The notes under the pieces: generated by a model
What the model was told of the DNA's origin: nothing
The model's input: only the letters and a program-made list of their open reading frames with translations
Databases searched by the model: none
NCBI GenBank assembly: GCA_028290305.1
Contig: JAQGKC010000192.1
Span: 1-36,595 of the forward strand
Reading direction: 5' to 3'
Length of the DNA stretch: 36,595 nt
Source of the DNA: Bradyrhizobium sp.
GTDB lineage: Bacteria; Pseudomonadota; Alphaproteobacteria; Rhizobiales; Xanthobacteraceae
Shown here: positions 33,464 to 36,595 of the stretch, in pieces
Numbering within the stretch: the first letter of the stretch is position 1
Layout: every line of letters starts with the position of its first letter
Program-made: the position numbers and the translations under genes

Positions 33464-33772
33464 TCAGCGCTGGCAGGTAATGGCGACGTATTCATTGCAG
33501 CCGGCATGGTGGCAGGTCTCACCACTGGTCTTGGGAACGGATCTCGTCACTTCGTCCGGGTCGACGCGCCGGTAGGACGAGGCCTGTGCGAAATCCCGCG
33601 ATTGGCAATAGGACAAGGCGGCATGCGCACCGCATTTTTCGCCCTTGGCGAGACACTGGTCGACCCCGTAACCGTCCGCCTGATTTTCAATGATGAAAAC
33701 GCGGCTATCGGCGGATGCCGCCGACGCGGCGAGGAGGAACGTGCAGGCTAAAAGCGCTGACATGGATCGCAT
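33464..33772 (-). CDS. Small secreted Cys-rich hypothetical protein
   Basis: A protein of about 102 residues. The N-terminus SALLACTFLLAASAASA is a Sec signal peptide. The mature ~80 residues carry six Cys (for example VDQCLAKGEKCGAHAALSYC, GETCHHAGCNEYVAITC), suggesting disulfides in the periplasm. ATG 33772 is chosen because it begins directly at the signal peptide. A longer frame to 33829 adds a weak extension. I do not know its function, though similar small proteins occur in Bradyrhizobium. It is divergent from cysS and separated from the DUF2865 gene by about 150 bases in which nothing was recognised. Confidence 0.75.
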   Translation of the reverse strand: MRSMSALLACTFLLAASAASADSRVFIIENQADGYGVDQCLAKGEKCGAHAALSYCQSRDFAQASSYRRVDPDEVTRSVPKTSGETCHHAGCNEYVAITCQR

Positions 33773-34048
33773 AAACGCACCAATGGATGAGAGGACCGCC
33801 CTCATTCCATAAAGCCAAAAGGTTAACAATGATTAACCATGGCCGGCGGCGGCGTTTTTCCCGGCCGGAGTCGGGTTCCAGCGGGCACTTGACGCCATCC
33901 CCCGGGCTGGCCCATGGTATCCCTTATGAACGGTTTCCTCGCCATTTGTGGCATTTGCCGCGAGATTATGAGCTAGCGATTCGCTGGCTGAGGCCGTCTT
34001 TTCTCACACGAGATCACTGGACGCCCGGCCGCAAGGGACGGGATATCC

Positions 34049-35443
34049 ATGGAACTGCGCCTTCACGATACGTTGACCAAGGAAAAGCGCGCCTTTGTGC
34101 CGCTCGATCCCAATAACGTGCGCATGTATGTCTGCGGGCCGACAGTCTATGACTTCGCCCATATCGGCAATGCGCGCCCGGTCATCGTGTTCGACGTGCT
34201 GTTCCGCCTGCTGCGGCATCTCTACGGCGCCGATCACGTCACCTATGTTCGCAACATCACCGACGTCGACGACAAGATCAACGAGCGCGCCGCGCGTGAT
34301 TTTCCCGGCCTGCCGCTGAACGACGCGATCCGCAAGATTACCGAGCAGACGGCGACACAGTTCCATGCGGACGTGGCGGCGCTAGGCTGCCTGCCGCCGA
34401 CGTTTGAACCGCGCGCGACCGATTTCGTGCTGCCGCGCGCCGACGGCAAGGCCGACATGGTGACGCTGATCAAGCAGTTGATCGCGCGCGGCCATGCCTA
34501 TGAAGCCGGTAGCGAGGTTCTGTTCGATACCGCATCGATGCCGGACTATGGCGCGCTGTCGGGCCGCAAGCTTGATGAGCAACTGGCGGGCGCGCGCGTC
34601 GCGGTCGACGCACACAAGAAAAACCCCGCTGACTTCGTGCTGTGGAAGCAGTCATCCGCCGATGAGCCGGGATGGGTAAGTCCGTGGGGCAGGGGACGTC
34701 CGGGCTGGCATATCGAATGCTCGGCCATGAGTGCCGCTTATCTCGGCGACGTGTTCGACATTCATGGTGGCGGTCTCGATCTGATCTTTCCGCATCATGA
34801 AAACGAAATCGCGCAGTCGCGCTGCGCACACGGCACGCGCACGATGGCGAATTACTGGCTGCACAACGGCTTCCTGCAGGTCGAAGGCGAGAAGATGTCG
34901 AAGTCGCTGGGTAACTTCGTGACGATCAGGGAACTGCTGGCGGATTGGCCCGGCGAAGTGCTGCGCCTCAATATGTTGAAGACACATTATCGTTCGCCGA
35001 TCGATTGGACGTTGAAAGGCCTGGAAGAAAGCGCGAAGACGCTCGACGACTGGTACTGGGTCGCTGCGGATGTCAAAGGCGAGCGGCCTTCCGACGCCGT
35101 CATCGAGGCGCTCTCTGACGACCTGAATACACCACAGATGATCGCATCGCTGCACGGCCTGCGGAATAGCGCGGCTTCCGGGAATGAACGAGATCGCAAC
35201 GCGTTCGCTGCTTCCTTGCGGCTTGTTGGTTTCCTTTCCGAGAGTGCGGCAGAATGGAAGGGGCGAAAACAGCAGGCGAGCGGCATCGACGCGAAGCTAA
35301 TCGATGATTTGATTTTGGATCGCACTGCCGCGCGCGCCCGAAAAGACTTCAGGGAATCCGACCGTATCCGTGATGAGCTCGCGGCGATGGGCATCGTCAT
35401 CAAGGATTCGAAGGATGGCACCACCTGGGAGGTCGCGCGATGA
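34049..35443 (+). CDS. cysS: Cysteinyl-tRNA synthetase
   Basis: A 464-residue class I aminoacyl-tRNA synthetase that charges tRNA-Cys. The zinc/Cys-binding Cys29 and HIGH-type motif are seen in [17 protein letters not shown] (HIGN at 38-41). [13 protein letters not shown] and [11 protein letters not shown] supply the other zinc ligands, and KMSKS (282-286) binds ATP. The C-terminal ~150 residues are the helical anticodon-binding part ([20 protein letters not shown]). Length is normal. A start at ATG 34049 fits the conserved [13 protein letters not shown] opening. It leads a cluster with the GNAT and cimA genes. Confidence 0.97.
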   Translation: MELRLHDTLTKEKRAFVPLDPNNVRMYVCGPTVYDFAHIGNARPVIVFDVLFRLLRHLYGADHVTYVRNITDVDDKINERAARDFPGLPLNDAIRKITEQTATQFHADVAALGCLPPTFEPRATDFVLPRADGKADMVTLIKQLIARGHAYEAGSEVLFDTASMPDYGALSGRKLDEQLAGARVAVDAHKKNPADFVLWKQSSADEPGWVSPWGRGRPGWHIECSAMSAAYLGDVFDIHGGGLDLIFPHHENEIAQSRCAHGTRTMANYWLHNGFLQVEGEKMSKSLGNFVTIRELLADWPGEVLRLNMLKTHYRSPIDWTLKGLEESAKTLDDWYWVAADVKGERPSDAVIEALSDDLNTPQMIASLHGLRNSAASGNERDRNAFAASLRLVGFLSESAAEWKGRKQQASGIDAKLIDDLILDRTAARARKDFRESDRIRDELAAMGIVIKDSKDGTTWEVAR

Positions 35444-35492
35444 GCCGCCTGGACACGCCGTTTCCGCTGAAACTTGTGGGAGCCTGGTAGCG

Positions 35493-36005
35493 ATGGGACA
35501 GGCACTGCCTAAACCTGCATTGCGGCCGTTTCTTGCGGCGGACACGCCGATCCTGGCGGCGATCTTTGTTGCCGCTATCGAGGAACTGACAGGTGACGAT
35601 TACAGCGAGGCGCAACAGGAAGCGTGGGCCAGCGCCGCGGATGACGAAGAACAATTCGGCAAGCGCCTGGCCGGCGAACTCACGCTGGTCGCCACGCTGC
35701 AGAATTCTCCGGTCGGTTTTGCTGCGTTGAAGGGCGCCGACCATATCGACATGCTCTACGTTCATCCCAGCGTGGTTGGGCAGGGCGTGGCGTCGATGCT
35801 GTGCGAGGCGCTGGAAAAAATCGCCGGCGGCCGTGGCGCCAAGAGCCTCACGGTCGATGCCAGCGACAACGCGCAGGAATTTTTCTTAAAGCGCGGTTAT
35901 GTCGCCAAGCAGCGCAACACCGTGACGGTCAATGGCGAATGGCTTGCCAACACCACGATGCAGAAGACGCTGGCCGATGGCCCCGCGCCGGGAGTTCCGA
36001 CATGA
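35493..36005 (+). CDS. GNAT-family N-acetyltransferase
   Basis: A 170-residue acetyl-CoA-dependent acyltransferase. The core shows HIDMLYVHPSVVGQGVASML (strand 4 plus the acetyl-CoA loop Q-G-V-A) and a C-terminal SLTVDASDNAQEFFLKRGYV. ATG 35493 is preceded by GGGAG; the open frame goes further upstream but overlaps cysS. Between the cysS stop and this start, a 16-codon mini-ORF (ATG 35440) overlaps the cysS stop by ATGA. Its significance is unclear. The stop overlaps the cimA start (ATGA), so the two are coupled. The acceptor substrate is unknown; amino acids, antibiotics or protein N-termini are all possible for the family. Confidence 0.9.
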   Translation: MGQALPKPALRPFLAADTPILAAIFVAAIEELTGDDYSEAQQEAWASAADDEEQFGKRLAGELTLVATLQNSPVGFAALKGADHIDMLYVHPSVVGQGVASMLCEALEKIAGGRGAKSLTVDASDNAQEFFLKRGYVAKQRNTVTVNGEWLANTTMQKTLADGPAPGVPT

Positions 36006-36595
36006 GCCGCGAACGCCTGTATCTGTTCGACACTACGCTGCGCGACGGTGCGCAGACCAATGGCGTCGATTTCACGCTGCATGACAAGCAACTGATCGCG
36101 CAGATGCTCGACGACCTCGGCATCGATTATGTCGAGGGCGGCTATCCCGGCGCCAATCCCACCGACACGGAATTCTTTGCCGAGAAGCCGAAATTCGATC
36201 ATGCGAGCTTCACGGCGTTCGGCATGACCCGGCGCCCCGGCCGCTCGGCCTCGAACGATCCGGGCCTCGCGGCCTTATTGGAGGCCAAGGCAGACGCGAT
36301 CTGTTTTGTTGCAAAATCATCGGCCTATCAGGTGCGGGTTGCGCTCGAGACCACCAACGAGGAAAATCTCGCGTCGATCCGCGACAGCGTGAAGGCTGCG
36401 AAAGCTGCCGGCCGCGAAGTCATGCTCGACTGCGAGCATTTTTTCGACGGTTACAAGGAAAATCCGGAATTCGCGCTGGCCTGCGCCAGGGCGGCTTTCG
36501 ATTCCGGCGCGCGCTGGGTGGTGCTGTGCGACACCAATGGCGGCACCATGCCGCATGAGGTGGAAAGCATCGTCACTGAAGTGATAAAACACATT
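36002..36595 (+). CDS. cimA: Citramalate synthase, 5' part
   Basis: About 198 codons are present before the window ends. The protein is a DRE-TIM-type LeuA/CimA acyltransferase that condenses pyruvate with acetyl-CoA to citramalate, a threonine-independent route to 2-oxobutyrate for isoleucine. The first strand reads YLFDTTLRDGAQTNGVDF, with DTTLRDG for metal and substrate. YVEGGYPGANPTDTEFF is the pattern that separates the CimA group from LeuA, and HFFDGYKENPEFALACARAA plus VVLCDTNGGTMPHEV follow. The ATG overlaps the GNAT stop by four bases. The C-terminal regulatory domain lies outside the window, so feedback control cannot be judged. Confidence 0.92.
   Translation, partial: MSRERLYLFDTTLRDGAQTNGVDFTLHDKQLIAQMLDDLGIDYVEGGYPGANPTDTEFFAEKPKFDHASFTAFGMTRRPGRSASNDPGLAALLEAKADAICFVAKSSAYQVRVALETTNEENLASIRDSVKAAKAAGREVMLDCEHFFDGYKENPEFALACARAAFDSGARWVVLCDTNGGTMPHEVESIVTEVIKHI

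Noticed and set aside
35440..35490. 16-codon mini-ORF overlapping the cysS stop by ATGA
   Set aside because: Too short and without a recognisable leader feature such as a run of regulatory codons; mentioned with the GNAT gene only.

Overview
The window looks like chromosome of a GC-rich alphaproteobacterium of the Bradyrhizobium/Rhodopseudomonas group. The reasons are the gene content (class II DAHP synthase–dgkA–nadE, cysS–GNAT–cimA, gor–DUF2059–rpiA, DUF2865, several TRAP and ABC importers) and several dispersed repeats that I remember from Bradyrhizobium genomes. No rRNA, tRNA or CRISPR was found. Both edges cut genes: a broken response regulator on the left and cimA on the right.

Layout. 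1-6.5 kb: a twice-frameshifted OmpR-type response regulator, an AraC-type regulator divergent from a cupin protein, a 3' remnant of a TRAP binding-protein gene with its terminator, and a TRAP importer whose binding protein (dctP) converges on its membrane genes (dctQM). 6.7-12.2 kb: housekeeping genes (moaA, a PEGA-like lipoprotein, gph, rpiA, a DUF2059 protein, gor). 12.2-17.3 kb: a five-gene minus-strand operon (ABC binding protein, permease, ATPase, RutD-like hydrolase, RutC-like RidA protein) facing a divergent LysR regulator, with a perfect palindrome containing a T-N11-A motif between them. This looks like a uptake-plus-degradation module for a small nitrogenous compound.

17.4-22.1 kb is a decayed genomic island and the most interesting part. 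It holds an integrase that has lost its catalytic domain, pieces of a SIR2-like gene, pieces of an ADP-ribosyltransferase (ART) gene, a small ORF and an intact HerA-type ATPase. The SIR2-like and ART genes each lie in two parts on opposite strands, and their 3' ends have been exchanged. Flipping about 17,891-20,098 back would restore an ART gene on the minus strand and a SIR2-like gene directly upstream of herA on the plus strand. That is the gene order of the known SIR2-HerA anti-phage systems. A roughly 2.2-kb inversion with only TCA shared at its ends, plus indels, one stop codon and a deletion, has wrecked everything except herA.

22.2-28.3 kb: a large autotransporter with 13 degenerate repeats in its passenger, a conserved protein of unknown function, a mosaic of dispersed repeats, and an alpha/beta hydrolase. 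28.4-36.6 kb: core genes (DAHP synthase, diacylglycerol kinase, NAD synthetase, DUF2865, a small secreted protein, cysS, GNAT, cimA). All functional calls rest on reading motifs by eye; no database search was run.
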